Positions 1 through 11,785 of a stretch of 64,000 nt of DNA are shown one piece after another. The stretch's first letter is position 1. Every line of letters begins with the position of its first letter. The notes below the pieces were generated by a model. That model had not been told where the DNA came from. It saw only the letters and a list, made by a program, of their open reading frames with translations, and made no database searches. The DNA is taken from contig OX235270.1 in NCBI GenBank assembly GCA_944472135.2, positions 138,833,632-138,897,631 on the forward strand, read 5' to 3'. The translations under genes were made by a program, and so were the position numbers. This stretch comes from Trichobilharzia regenti. Its lineage: Eukaryota; Platyhelminthes; Trematoda; Strigeidida; Schistosomatidae.

Positions 1-1189
1 GACAATCTCCTACCGACCCACGCCAACGATAGCTTATTGCTATGTGGTCTATTTGTGTCCAGCGTTGGTTTGATGAAGGGGGTCTCCAAGTCAAACAGTG
101 TCTCTCCTTGTGTTTAAAGTTAGTGCTTACAAGAAACAAATGATTATCAGAGCAGAACTGTAGGAGACGGTCACCGTTGTCGGTTCGCTGGCACGGAGCT
201 CCATAGGTGCCACCGACATCCTTCTCAGATTGACACAATTTCCCTACTTGAGCGTTAAAGTCACCAGCTAGAACGACTATGTCTGAGCGTTTAGCCTTTC
301 TCACCAAACTAGACAGCTTTTGGTAGAACTCATCCTTCGTTTCATCTGAACTGCAGTCAGTGGGGGCGTAGGCGGAGATTACGAAAAGGCATCGGCGAGT
401 AGTGCAGTCCTTCCTCCTTCTTACTGATCCGTTCAGGCGGACAGCACACATTCGGCTATCTACCGGGATCCAGTCAAGCAATGTCTTTTCTGCCCTAGTA
501 CTCAAAGCTATCCCTACGCCAGCTAATCCTCGTGAACTAGCTGTGGCATCTCCTGACACCCTCAAGGTGAATTTTGCAGATTCAACCTGTTGGCCAGGTG
601 GGGTTAGGTGAATAACCACACTTGGGTCTTGTATGCGTGTTTCTGAAACACAGCATACATCAATGGCTCGTGATGCCAGGGTCTTGGCTAGTGATGCTTG
701 TTGTCCTATTTGGCAAAGTGTCCTAACATTAAGAGCTCCTATATGAAATTGGTGGCGCGGCTTTAAGAGGCTGTCGGTGGTGGTTTTTTGGCTTCCATCG
801 TTTTTAGTGGACGCAGAGTGGAGAGGAAGTGGAGAGCTATCAAGTCGAGGAGTTGCATCAGTGGAAGGAAGGCAAGATGATAGAGATGAAGATGAAGACA
901 AAGATGAGTGAGTAATAGAGAGGTTTCGTGTGCATTTCGGATTGTGAGGGCGATTGTTACTTCCCGGCTGCCCACACCGTGGAAGTTGGTTGCGTGACCG
1001 CAGAGCCCAGGGGACAACTGCTTGAGGCCGGTCACACGCGGCCTGTTTTTGTTCGTTCTTTTTTGTTTGGTGTGTCTCAGTAGCAGATTTATCACTCCTG
1101 CCCTGTGACACGGCAGCAGGAAGCGCGGTCGTTGTTAATCCGGGCCACGGCCGATCCGGCATGAAATTTTGTAATTTTGTATTGGACAT
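1..1189 (-). CDS. RTE-type endonuclease (N-terminal part, cut by window edge)
   Basis: Reading the complement from an ATG at 1187-1189 gives about 396 codons with no stop to the window edge. The first ~150 residues are a Pro/Ser/Asn-rich leader with motifs such as MPDRPWPGL. Then comes an exonuclease-endonuclease-phosphatase (EEP) fold typical of retrotransposons annotated as 'craniofacial development protein 2-like': GALNVRTL, the catalytic VSETR, SAYAPTD, and LAGDFNAQVG with Asp and Asn of the active site, followed by QIDHIA. This domain nicks target DNA for target-primed reverse transcription. The reverse transcriptase would lie left of base 1. The absence of stops over the visible part suggests a fairly young copy. 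Assignment to the RTE clade is from family knowledge. Confidence 0.8.
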   Translation of the reverse strand, partial: MSNTKLQNFMPDRPWPGLTTTALPAAVSQGRSDKSATETHQTKKNEQKQAACDRPQAVVPWALRSRNQLPRCGQPGSNNRPHNPKCTRNLSITHSSLSSSSSLSSCLPSTDATPRLDSSPLPLHSASTKNDGSQKTTTDSLLKPRHQFHIGALNVRTLCQIGQQASLAKTLASRAIDVCCVSETRIQDPSVVIHLTPPGQQVESAKFTLRVSGDATASSRGLAGVGIALSTRAEKTLLDWIPVDSRMCAVRLNGSVRRRKDCTTRRCLFVISAYAPTDCSSDETKDEFYQKLSSLVRKAKRSDIVVLAGDFNAQVGKLCQSEKDVGGTYGAPCQRTDNGDRLLQFCSDNHLFLVSTNFKHKERHCLTWRPPSSNQRWTQIDHIAISYRWRGSVGDC

Positions 1190-1350
1190 GATGTTGGATT
1201 GGGTAGCTGCTTTTTGTTTAACCGCTATCCAAACAACCTGCCTGGCATGGTAGTACCTCAAGAGACATAAGTCTCAGCCAGTATAGCTTGAATAGGTCAT
1301 TGCGGTGTTCAAGCCCGACCACCACGTCAAGGTAGCAGCTTTCGGTCGGG
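1..1350 (-). mobile_element. RTE-type non-LTR retrotransposon, 5' part (copy A)
   Basis: The element runs on the minus strand with its 5' end near 1350 and leaves the window at base 1. Positions 1190-1350 are a 5' untranslated leader, also found at 44457-44742 and, more diverged, at 4733-4856. The body is an uninterrupted frame with an endonuclease domain. The 5' boundary is placed where similarity to the 44.7-kb copy stops, at the bases ggtcgg. Immediately beyond it a plus-strand RTE 3' fragment begins, so copy A appears to have landed in or next to older RTE debris. Confidence 0.8.
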
Positions 1351-1352
1351 TG

Positions 1353-1998
1353 ACCTAATCTCAGCACGGTTAGAGAGGGGGCATTTCCCAATTGCACCAT
1401 CTATGGCGTAGATGGGATATCCGGCTGGTTATCGATCAACGAACGTGTGTACTGCACACTACCACCTGTTCAATCCGCCCTCCTTTATGGCTGCCTGCGA
1501 CAAATGGTCATTGAGACATGAAAAGGTCGGTTCGCTATCTTTGATCATGGGTGTCTACATTCTATATCCCGTCTTAGGTGCTATAATGGGGTGAGTGATA
1601 GTGAAGTTAGGCTTCGATCGAGTGCAAGGTAAGAAGAGAAGGGTGAATCAGTTGATGGGGTTATGAAGCTATATCGATTGAGATGGTCATGTCATGTGTT
1701 ACGCATGCATTCCTAGCTATCCATTGGTCTCATCGACAATGGGCGATTTTAGCTGACATAGGATGGATGGGGTGGGAAAAGAGCCAGTGGTGGTCAAACC
1801 AAAATATGGCTTCCTCAGTCAGTGGGATCCACAACAGTTAGCTTAAGCCAGCCTTCCACGTAGGGAGATGTAGACAGCCTGGTTGGTTGGGGTCCTCGGA
1901 AAGGTAAGAGCCAGTGAAGGCTGAAGCCAACTGGTGATATGGCTCAAAATCGTCATCAATGGCGCAGATGTATCCACTCTTTGATTAGTCATATCCAA
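1353..1998 (+). mobile_element. RTE-type 3' fragment
   Basis: This stretch is closely similar to 13440-14070. Both carry the C-terminal end of a reverse transcriptase-like frame (LHHLWR, then a Cys/Trp region ending in [11 protein letters not shown]) followed by decayed sequence with stops. The fragment begins near aatctcagca at 1357, directly after the 5' end of copy A, and ends near 1998 where minus-strand RTE sequence takes over. No intact frame remains. Confidence 0.65.
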
Positions 1999-4858
1999 CA
2001 CATTAGCTGTCCTAGACAACAGCTGGTCACCACAATTACTAAATACCTGTGGAGTCATTCCATCAGGTCCTGCTTCTTTCCCTCGTCTCACACTAAATAT
2101 AGTTACCGTAACCTCGACTACAATTGGAGGATAGATATTTACATTCCACACAGGCTGGCGTCAGATGCTGCGCGAATTTAACGTGGTTGTAGGTCAATTA
2201 ATTTTCTCTTCGAAATGTCATTTGCAAAGTTCCAGTTTTCTATTCTGAGGGGTGATTAAAGTACTGTTCTTCTCAGAAATTGTCTGACTTGTCATTGTTT
2301 TCTTACAACGCATTTCCCTAGTGAGTCTGAATAGTTCTTTCGTGTTGCTTGACGCTCTTGCCCTTTTCATCTGTTTTCCTCTTGTCGCCTAACACTTTTC
2401 ACGGGCGTTGTGAAGCCTATTAGTCAGTTTGCATTTAAGCGACTGTCACTCCTCCACATGTCTGAGGCCAACTGGAATCAGTCTTTCTGTACCTGTCATT
2501 TCGGATGAAGCAACGGATTCACCAATCTTTGGTTTCAGATCATAACAGCCTTCACTGCTGTTTTTACAGACAACTCGATATTATGCCAGACTTCCTCAGG
2601 ATGAGCTTTGTTGTAAATCCCAGCTACGCGTTTAGTTATCTCTTCCTTCAATGAAGACCTTGTGTTCTCATCAAGTTGGGCGCGAAAAGGATTTGTAGTT
2701 GCATGTTTTCCATGTCCGTCCAGTTGTAGGCATATACATGCACGGACTATAGTGTGATCGGAGCCCATACAAATGTTCCTGAAGTAGGGCAATCTCCTAC
2801 CAACTCTCTCCATAGATAGCTTATAACTACGTCATCTATTCCCCTGCATCATTGATTTTATATTGGATGTCACCATGTTAGTCAATGTCTCTCTCTCTCT
2901 TCTCATGTTCGAAGTTGGTGCTGACCAGGAAGAGATGATTATCTGAACAGGATTGCGAGAGACAACCCACGTCATCGGTTCGTCGACATGGGACTCCCTA
3001 GATGTCAGGAATATATTGTTCTGGCTAGCACAGACTCCCTCCTTGACCACTGAGATCACTTGTTAAATTAAGTATATCTGAGCATTTTGCTTTCGACAGC
3101 ATAGCAGACAGCTGCTTTTGATAGAACTAATCCTTTATTTTGTCTGAACTGCAGTCTGTCAGGATGTAGTCGGAGACTATCATGTCCCTTCAGATCATAG
3201 ACGGGTTTTGCGACCTTTCTTTCCTTTCATGAATCCGTTCAGCCGGACATCACTTGTACAACTATTCAGTCGAATCAAGTCAACTAGCGGTTTCTCTGCC
3301 CTAGCACTGAATCCTATTCCTACACCAGCAAATCCTCGTATACTAACTGAAGAATCTCCTGGTACCCATAAGGTGAATTCCGCAGATTCACCCTGTTGTT
3401 CAGGTGAGGTTAAGTGAATATCCATACTTGGACCTTATATGCTTGTCTCTGAAACACAAGATACATCCATATCTGGAGACGACAGAGCTCTGGATAATGA
3501 GCTTTTTTGTTGGTTTTTGGTAGAGAGTCCTGACGTTGAATGTTACAATAGGAAGTCAGCTATGTGATTTCAGGAAACCATTAGTAGTGTTTTCCCGACT
3601 CAAGTCGTTGATAATCGTCACAGAATTTGAGGGATCTACCAGTGGAAAATTACTTACAGAGTGAGGTACACGAGGATGGTAAAGTGATGTAGGTGAATTT
3701 GGGTGATGGTCAAGAGAATTTCGTGTGCTTATGGAAGTGTCTCTGGCTGGTCATTATTACGCAGCTACCTACGCTGTGGAAGTTGATTTCTTCATGAAGT
3801 ATCTGGGACAGTTTTGTGGTGTTGTGATACATGCAATGTGTTTCAACGATATATCATTCTCACAGATTCCCACAGTTCAACACTGTATTAGCTACAGAAT
3901 ACGATTTGTCCGTTTGAACATTCTGTTTGTTGCTGGAGTCAGAATACTTTTCCCACAGTTCAGTACTCCGCAAGCCGCAGAATGCGTAGTATATTTAAAA
4001 ATTCTATTTCTTTTTCTATTTCATGTCGCTCAATGTAGGCCGAAATCATACGCTAAATGATTGATTAGAAAATATAAAACTGCATAGATATAAATAGCGG
4101 TCTGATCGCTTGAAAATACACTTTGGCCTCTGTGTCTTGCCTTCTGATGTTACAGTAGGAGCAACAGATCCAGCAGACAATTTCTTGAGGCCAATCAGCA
4201 CACTCTGTTCGAAAGTAGAATTTGAATTTGTGTCTTACCACCTGCTACCGACTAATGCAAAGTGAGTCAGTATGTGTAATCTTCGGAGTTTTCTATTTGC
4301 GTGTTACTGCCGCCCTCCGCACCAGACTGGAACGGTAACATGTCTGGTGGTTCAATTGAAACAAACCACTGCTCCTGGATCCGTATTTAACGTCGGTGGC
4401 ATAGTGGTGGAATGCTCGCCAACCACTCACGTGGCCCGGGTTTCAATACCCGGTCGACACACTCCTTCACCTCAGTAAGCCAGTTATAGAACTGGTGAAG
4501 ATGGAAGGTTGGACATAAGGCTATCAACCTCATCCGTAAAAGAATCACCACTTCTACCAAAAATTTAAGCCTCTAGCTTGAAGCCCTATGTTCCACTGGA
4601 AACGAGAAGGAATAAATAAATGTAGTAATAATATACATCCGGATTTGCCGACAGTACGACTTCTCCCTCAGACACTCAACAGAACGTGAGTGACTTGCAC
4701 CATGACTGTAACTACTTAGAGTCCAACAGCTAGCCAAACAACCATTCTAGCATGGTAGGTCCTGCAGGGACATCAGTTGTTCCAGCCAGTATCTCTCGTC
4801 GGGTGATCGTAGTGTGTAAACCCAACCACCACGTGTAGGTGGCAGCTGTTATTTTAGT
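1998..4858 (-). mobile_element. Degenerate RTE-type element (copy B)
   Basis: Minus-strand relics appear in the right order for one element: a leader at 4733-4856 resembling that of copy A, endonuclease remains around 3195-3560 (a stretch beginning DIHLTSPEQQGESA parallels copy A), the endonuclease-RT linker at 2535-2813 (GSDHTIVRA), and the start of the reverse transcriptase at about 1998-2151 (GKEAGPDGMTP). The order continues from high to low coordinates. Many stops and frameshifts are present and the RT is cut at about 1998, so the copy is dead. A SINE-like insertion lies at 4391-4632. The part from about 3600 to 4730 aligns only patchily. Confidence 0.65.
4391..4632 (+). repeat. tRNA-Gly-like SINE with RTE-like 3' tail
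   Basis: The head (4391-4460) resembles a tRNA-Gly gene: an A-box-like ggcatagtggtggaatgc, a tcgcc arm, and a B-box-like gggtttcaatacccgg. The anticodon arm does not pair, so it is not a working tRNA. The tail contains ttgaagccctatgttccact, which also occurs at the 3' end of RTE copy D (18850-18869), followed by an AT-rich terminus with aataaataaa. A tRNA-derived head joined to a LINE 3' tail is the classic design of a SINE mobilised by its partner LINE. The length is about 240 bp. Confidence 0.6.
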
Positions 4859-5653
4859 GATAACTGCTACTTAAATACGCTTCTCATACTCAATGGAATA
4901 GCAGTTGTAGTACTGATTATCAACAACCACTTTAGGAGTGTCAGTCACTCATTTATTGGAATATTATGATGATCAGAAGTAAAACCGTGCAAGAAGTATC
5001 AGCTGAATCCTGTCAAACTGTAATCATTGTAAAGTTGACATGAATTATCTTGGAAGTACACATAATTTTAGACGATGACAAATTGTGTGGATTGTACTCA
5101 AAAAGTGTAAATACCTATCGGACCGACATTGTGTACACAAGGTCTGTTAATGTTTGAAAGAGAAGGATGTTGCTTGAAGTCGGCGTTTATGGAATATCAG
5201 TTTGTCTTTTTAAATCAATAAGTATTTCAGCGAAGAGATTCTTCCCGGTCAATTCACTGAAATATTCGTTTTGTTGTTTATTAATAGTTCTCTTCGATGG
5301 GAATTATCCAGGAAATCGAGTGAACTTGGAAGGTGTTGATCATTGTACTCTGAACGATTGACTGAATAGTGGAATACTCACCGCAATTTCATTGCATCTT
5401 ATCTCTAGGATATTTTTGAGTGCTACGAAGGCTTTACTTCTCTGCTTGACTTCAATCAGAGTCACACGAAATAACACTAGTGCCACAACCTAATCGTATA
5501 ATATTAACAATCAGAATTGTTAAACTAAATTAGAACTCACCACATTCCCAACGCAGCTATACAAGAAGCCTTAATATTTGACTGACCTGTTCAGTCCAGA
5601 AATGTCAACAAGACTCAATTATGTATGAATGACATTGAATCATATCCACTGAA
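4859..5653. other. Unassigned sequence
   Basis: I see no gene, recognisable transposon domain or RNA here. The longest frame is a 64-codon ORF at 5167-5361 without any recognisable motif. Confidence 0.5.
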
Positions 5654-5760
5654 CAAGTGGCCTAGTGGGTGTAACGCTTAAGCATGTTAAAATATGAGTT
5701 CTCGGTTCTATTCATACAGGGGAATACCAACACTAACTGGAATACAAGGTGAATCCAAAC
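5654..5760 (+). repeat. Possible tRNA-derived SINE head
   Basis: An A-box-like tggcctagtgggtgtaacgc at 5658-5677 is followed about 25 bases later by a B-box-like ctcggttctattc at 5701-5713. The spacing fits an internal RNA polymerase III promoter. No cloverleaf can be folded convincingly and the 3' limit is unknown, so this is tentative. Confidence 0.3.
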
Positions 5761-8627
5761 CGCTGAACTATTTATATTCTACCGCTGGCTAGTCGACAAC
5801 TAGCAAACTCTTGTGGAAGCTATAATTGCCCACTAACGACAGTAATCAGCATACGATGACGGAACATTCAATGACGAATTATTGAACGGTGTAGAATTCG
5901 ACTGAGTAGTGAAATGGTCAAAACTATACATTGTAAAAGTGAAGTGCACACTATAGCACTAGCTACATGCAACTAGTATTCCACATAGTCGTGTCTTGTA
6001 AGCTTAAAAATGGAATTCTCAGCAGTAGGTCGACGCAACATCGATAGGGAAATCAAAGAACAAAGACAGTTATACTATGCATGCAACTGTAGTGTCCTTT
6101 GTAGTACACGGCAAGCAACAGATTACACCATCGGTTGCATAGCTACTTCACAATTGAGAAATATTCAACTTGAAAGACTAATTAATATTAACGATAGAGT
6201 GACATGTTATCTGCGAATATTCGGTTTCTTCCCGTTGGAATATGGGAGATTCTTTTAACTTTCGCGCAATATACGACTACTAGTGAAGAGCAAAGTGTGG
6301 TGCGCGACACTACATCTGAGTGAGATCCTTAGATCATGAATTATTCCCGCCTACCCACTGCCTCCCTTGATGTATACTTGACGGAACAGAAGAGAGATTA
6401 TATTGAATGAAAAGCGGAAGACCATCAGGGAAGAATGTGCCAGAAATCCATGAAGTCACAAGGTTGGACTTTCTAAACTTGGGTCCTTGTGGTAGGTAAC
6501 TGAACTGACTGAACCTTCCTTCCTTCCATTCCATGTGGCCACTTTACTGAGACTATGGTTATGAACGAATATGAATCAGAATATATCACACTAGCACAGA
6601 CACATTTTCCTCTGATTGTTTTCACACAGTTCTTCATATGCTTTTCTTCTTTTGTTTTTAATTATACTGTTTTCACTCTTTTGTCTTGCTTACTTGCCAT
6701 GAAGATATGAAGGGTGTCAGAGTTCGGACAAGTATGCAGAAACGGTGCGTCCATAAACTGGTATTATCGACTAATTAATTAACTGACTGACTGACTAACA
6801 GGAGTATTTATGGGGGAATACTGTCACCACAGATTCAACGCCATATTGAATTTAAAGAGCCGCATTAATGAACTGAAAATGCAATGATCCGACAGTTTAA
6901 ATCACAAATTGGTATTTTTGATACTATATCAGTAAATTGACTAGGAAGATGGAGAAGGATGCATGTAAAATGTGCCTAGTAATCGAGCTACCGACTATTA
7001 ATAAAAATTGTACAGAACTGCACAGACTCCAGGAAGCACACACCCACCCCGGGATACATAACGCATGTCCGATTTATTCAAAATAATTATGGGTCTATTA
7101 ACGACTGTAATGTGAAGGATTAAGATGATCCCGGAAAAACATGGTACACACACATATAAATGTATCTATGAAATGATCGTTGACTTGAGCCATGTAGGAG
7201 AGTGTCAGCTGTGTAGAGATTGTTGATAGTATCGACTCAAAACTATTAGTCATGCAGCAGATATGACTCACTACTCATCATCTTTAGAATTTTCGTTCAA
7301 CTTCACCCCATAATTCTAGGTCAATGAAATAAGATTTCTACATTTGGATAAAAACACCAAATAATAATTCTCTCTCTCAAATAAGGATTTATGTCCACTG
7401 TATATTAGCACTGTTCTTGTCTTCTCTTTATGTCCTAGTGTCGAAGTGTAACAGTGAGAACTACTGGACATCTATTCAAAGTTCTACGTAGATTCGTCGA
7501 TTAGTCAATGACTTAGTTCTTCAGTATTGAAATGTACGCCTAATAATTTACTATTTACAAGTAGGGGCTACTTTAATTCTACTTGCAAAATTATAACGGT
7601 ATACTCCGCCGTATATGAATGGATATCGCAATCCAGAGCTCAACTTTTATTATTATATCCTTTAGTTCGTAGAGAAACAAAGGCCTTAGCTGCGCACCTC
7701 CATTGCGTTCGGTTTTCTGACAACTTTTTCACCCTGCTCCAGGTCTGTCCACATGCTTTCATCTCCTCCTCGCATGACCTCCTCAACTTTTTCTGTAGAT
7801 TTAATAAGCGTATTTCAGAAATCAGTACAAACAGGAAATTGTTTATATTGATTAGTTACCCGCGATGGCGAGTCACCTAAGATGGATGATGGATGGATGT
7901 TGCAAACTTGAACAACAGGATTTAGTTTGCATCAACGCAAAGGGCAGCTGCATGACACCGGTTACTCCTCAGTGACAACCAATCAGTGTATCCATTACAA
8001 GAGATCAATGGTCAGGCCGAATAACTCAGTGACGACTTTTATGACTGCAGCACAGAATGACAACAATTGCTCCAAGGTCGCCTTACTGACGAGTGCTAAC
8101 AAGTACGAAAACTAGATTCACCGAGTCCTTTCTATTGCCTCCAGCCATCTAACACGAAGTTATTTCGATGTTATTAAATAATTAATAGTTAGAATAACAA
8201 ATAATGGAGAAATGAAGTAGTAGAGTGTATACCGAGAGAGAAACACAGCAACAACAACTTTTTTCGCTAAAAAATTATATTTAAACGGTTGTATAGGCTG
8301 AAAAGTTAAAACAAAGACTAAATTATTAATTGGGTATGAAGTATTAACAAAGGCATTTTTAAGATAATGTTTGGCAGACATTAGGCTGTTGTAACTGCTG
8401 AAATCAAGCACACATTCAGGTTATACAATTATGGGATAACAATATATTCTTAAGAAACACATGGTTCAGCTTAGTTCCAACAGATACCGATCAATTTATC
8501 CTAATTCAATAGCAGTTCTGTAAAAGAAAAAGGGAAAATATTAGCTAACATAAGCAGAAACCTTATTTACTATCATGAAATGATTAATATATGAATTAGC
8601 ACTAGTGTTTGGTAACCTCGTTTAGTT
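5761..8627. other. Unassigned sequence
   Basis: Nearly 3 kb of AT-rich DNA without a supportable gene. Several short frames (for example 6010-6258 and 7527-7880) lack any recognisable motif and have no convincing splice context. Pyrimidine-rich 3'UTR-like sequence around 6600-6700 may be old retrotransposon debris. Confidence 0.4.
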
Positions 8628-11600
8628 TACTAGCTAGCTAGTTTTCTAACCCGTCCCAAATCCAAGGGTTAAAAGAGAGGGTTGGGCGGCGACCTTACAA
8701 CACTAAACCAATCAAACTTCTACAGAAACTTAAAAGCACAACAAAAACATTAAAATACAAAAACTTTAAATAACAATCTTATTCTTCGCTGGAATCGGAG
8801 AGGCGAAATGACACAGAGAGCTGGTGAAAGCCTTCAGGAAGCCAGTCAGCCAGTCGATGAGTCTTCCCTTGATGAAAGCAACAATAAGAGTGGATACGTG
8901 GAATGTCCGTACAATGTACGAGGCTGGGAAGGCTGCCCAGGTAGCCAAAGAAATGCGAAGATATGGTTAGAAGTGCTGGGAATCGGTAAGAGCAGATGGA
9001 ATGCATATGGACTGTGAAAATTGTCAACTGGTGAGTCAGTAATCTACTGCGGTCTGGTCGCCCAGACGATAACCACGACCACACTGAAGCAGTAATTGGT
9101 TATCATGACGTCACCAGTGGCAGCCAACGCCTTAATGCAGTGGAAACCAATTTCACCCAGGACCACAACAACAAGATTCAACTCAAAAGGAAGGAAGGCT
9201 GGTCACAATTATCATGCAATGCTAAGCACAGTGCTACAAACAATGCGGAACAAGATAAGAAGGAAGATTTTTACAGACAACTACAAACAGTAATGGACAA
9301 CACCTCAGATGGCGACATCAAAATCCTTATGGGCGATATGAATGTAAGACGAACTTCAAGCGGATAATACAGGAAGAGTACTCTCATCATGGGTCGGGAG
9401 GCTCTCACTCAGAGAAATGAATGAGAATGGAAAACCCTTCGCATACTTCTGCAGTTTTCAATGATTTGGTAACCGGAGGCAGTGTGTACAAGCATAAGGA
9501 TATACACAAAGCAACATGCATCTTGCCTGACGGACACACCACACACCAGACAGACTTCATCTCAATGCTGCTCAAGGAAGTGGGGAGGCAGCCGGTGGGA
9601 TACAAAGTCGAGAAGGGGAGCATATGTGGGCTCAGACCACCATTTAGGTCAAGGAATGTTCAAGGTGAAGCTGAAATCGTTCAGAACAACTGGAGACAGG
9701 CCATTGTAATTCAGGTTCAACAGTCAGAAACTGAAGGTTGCAGCTACAAAAGATAGCTTCACTACAGATCAGATCACAGCAAAGTTAGATATACTAAGTG
9801 GTATCACTGAGAAAACCTGCGTGGAAGAACATTGGGACTAGATCTCTGAAGTTGATGTTCGAGGAAACGTGTACAACTGTCCTAGGATGAAAGAAGAAAC
9901 ACCACAAGGAATGGCTCTCAAAGTGTACCTATCTGGAAGCTAATAGAAGGGAGGAGGGGAGGATAATGAAAGAGATGATTCAATGCAAAGACGCACAACA
10001 GGAGGAGAAGCTTAGTTCACAGCAATGTACACTGCACTGAATAAAGAAGTGAAGAAGAGTTCTAGGAATGACAAAAAACAATCCTACGACACACTGGCTG
10101 GCGACTGAAGCAGTACAGGCATGCAGTCCGCAGGTCAAAGGGACCTCAGTACATTATATCAGATATAACCAGGCTGCTCGCTATCCGGGAAGAGATCAAC
10201 CCAGATGATGAAACCAATGAAAGATCTTAAAGGGACCCTGATTACCAAGGAGGAGAAACAAATAAAACAATGAGTCGGTCACTTCAAACGTCTATTGAAT
10301 CGACCATCACCTGAAACTCGCCCAGAAATACACCACCACCAACAGCACACACACAACCACCTGTCAGTGGACACCAGTCCTCCAACAAGAATAAAAATCC
10401 CGAGTGCGATCAAGCTACTGAATTCCGACCGAGAGAGCATCAGGGCCAGACGAAATCCCCCACCCAGCCAAACCACTGAAAACGGACCCAGAGACTGAGG
10501 CAGATGTACTCACGAAGGAGGGAAGAAAAGGTGCCTACCGACTGGAAGAAAGGCTACTTATCAAGCTACCAAAGAAAAGTGACTCAGGCCTCTCCAAGTT
10601 CTGGCGTGAAATGGTGATCTTGCCCAAGCCAAGTAAAGTACTAAGTTCTGGAACCCTGGATAGAATGAAAGATGCACTAGATGCAGAACTCCGCCAGCCC
10701 AGAACAAACTGGATACAGGAAAGGCAAATCATGTGTTCGAATTGCAACTCTACGCATCATCATCGCAGAATGAAGCATAGAATGGCAATCAAATCCTTAC
10801 CTTAACTTCATCCACTTCAAAAAGGCCTTCACCAGACAGCGTTGACTGAGAAGTGTTTTGGAAACTGCATTGTGGATAGGAACTTATTTTGATATATCAC
10901 ACAATATTATACAGTAATATTAACTGATGACTATGTTTCGAGCACAAACTATTGCTCATGATCATATCAAGTCGCTCACAAAACGTTTTCCCTCATCTGT
11001 ATACATGAGTGGAATCGATTAGACATTTGAATAAAAATAATAAATAGGATAATGTACTTTTATAAAAATAAAATCTTATCTATAATGGAGTTATACTCTA
11101 CCACAGTGCCAAAGTTTTATACTTATATCGATTTGAAAACTGTCTTAACACTACGGTGTGCAGTGCCTCCAGTCTTCATCAACCTCATTCAACAGCTGAC
11201 TACATGACAATACCTGCCACGTGTCAGGTAACCCACAACGTAGAGAACGAGATGAAGAAAACTAATCAATAGCAACAAAAACCAGCACCAATCACCATCA
11301 TAGTGAGAGATTTAACAGAGGATACCACCTTCACTCATCAGACTAGGAAGCATCGTTTCGACTGCAGGCCAATAGCACGGATGAAGATGTCAAGGTCAAA
11401 CAGAATCGGGAAGGCAGGATACGCACGCCTTCATCAATCTGCAACCAGTTTGGAAATCTTCTGTACTCCGCCTCAGCATAAAGAAGAACATTCAGATTTT
11501 CAACGCAAATGTGAAGTCTGTCAGTTCACGTATACGGGTCAGAAATCCGCACTGCGCGTCAGTCACGAAAAGAATTTTCAACAGCTTACAGACTTTTATC

Positions 11601-11785
11601 AACAGCTGATTTCCGTGGCTCCATACTGAAGATCGAATGGCCAGAAAGAATTAGTAGCAAGAATCTGTGGGAACAAACCAACCAAGATCCGATTACTCAA
11701 CAAATACGTGGAAAGAAATGGATACAGATCGGGCATACGTTGAGGAGGCTGTTGAATGATATCGCGCGTGCAGGTCTCGTGTGTT
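8628..11785 (+). mobile_element. Degenerate RTE-type element (copy C)
   Basis: The copy opens with the same 5' leader as copy D (ctagctagttttcta near 8630) and follows it block by block: endonuclease remains ([15 protein letters not shown] sequence near 8890, GDMN near 9337), the linker (about 9600-10000), and RT remains (10560-10860 and 11150-11600), ending near 11785 inside the C-terminal region. It carries many stops and frameshifts and encodes nothing usable. It is clearly older than copy D. A 269-bp insertion splits the RT region at 10868-11136. Confidence 0.75.
10868..11136 (+). repeat. Insertion in RTE copy C with 6-bp target duplication
   Basis: The RT region of copy C is interrupted here. 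The bases aaactg flank both ends (10862-10867 and 11137-11142), and removing the insert restores colinearity with copy D. The insert begins CATTGTGGATAGGA and contains, near 11073-11090, the inverted counterpart CTTATCTATAATG. Related sequence recurs at 44814-44939 and 46440-46560. It encodes no protein I can recognise. Confidence 0.6.

Noticed and set aside
402..611. Plus-strand frame of 69 codons
   Set aside because: It is the antisense shadow of the RTE endonuclease frame.
4391..4460. Functional tRNA-Gly gene
   Set aside because: The anticodon stem does not pair and the sequence is followed by a LINE-like tail; it is a SINE head.
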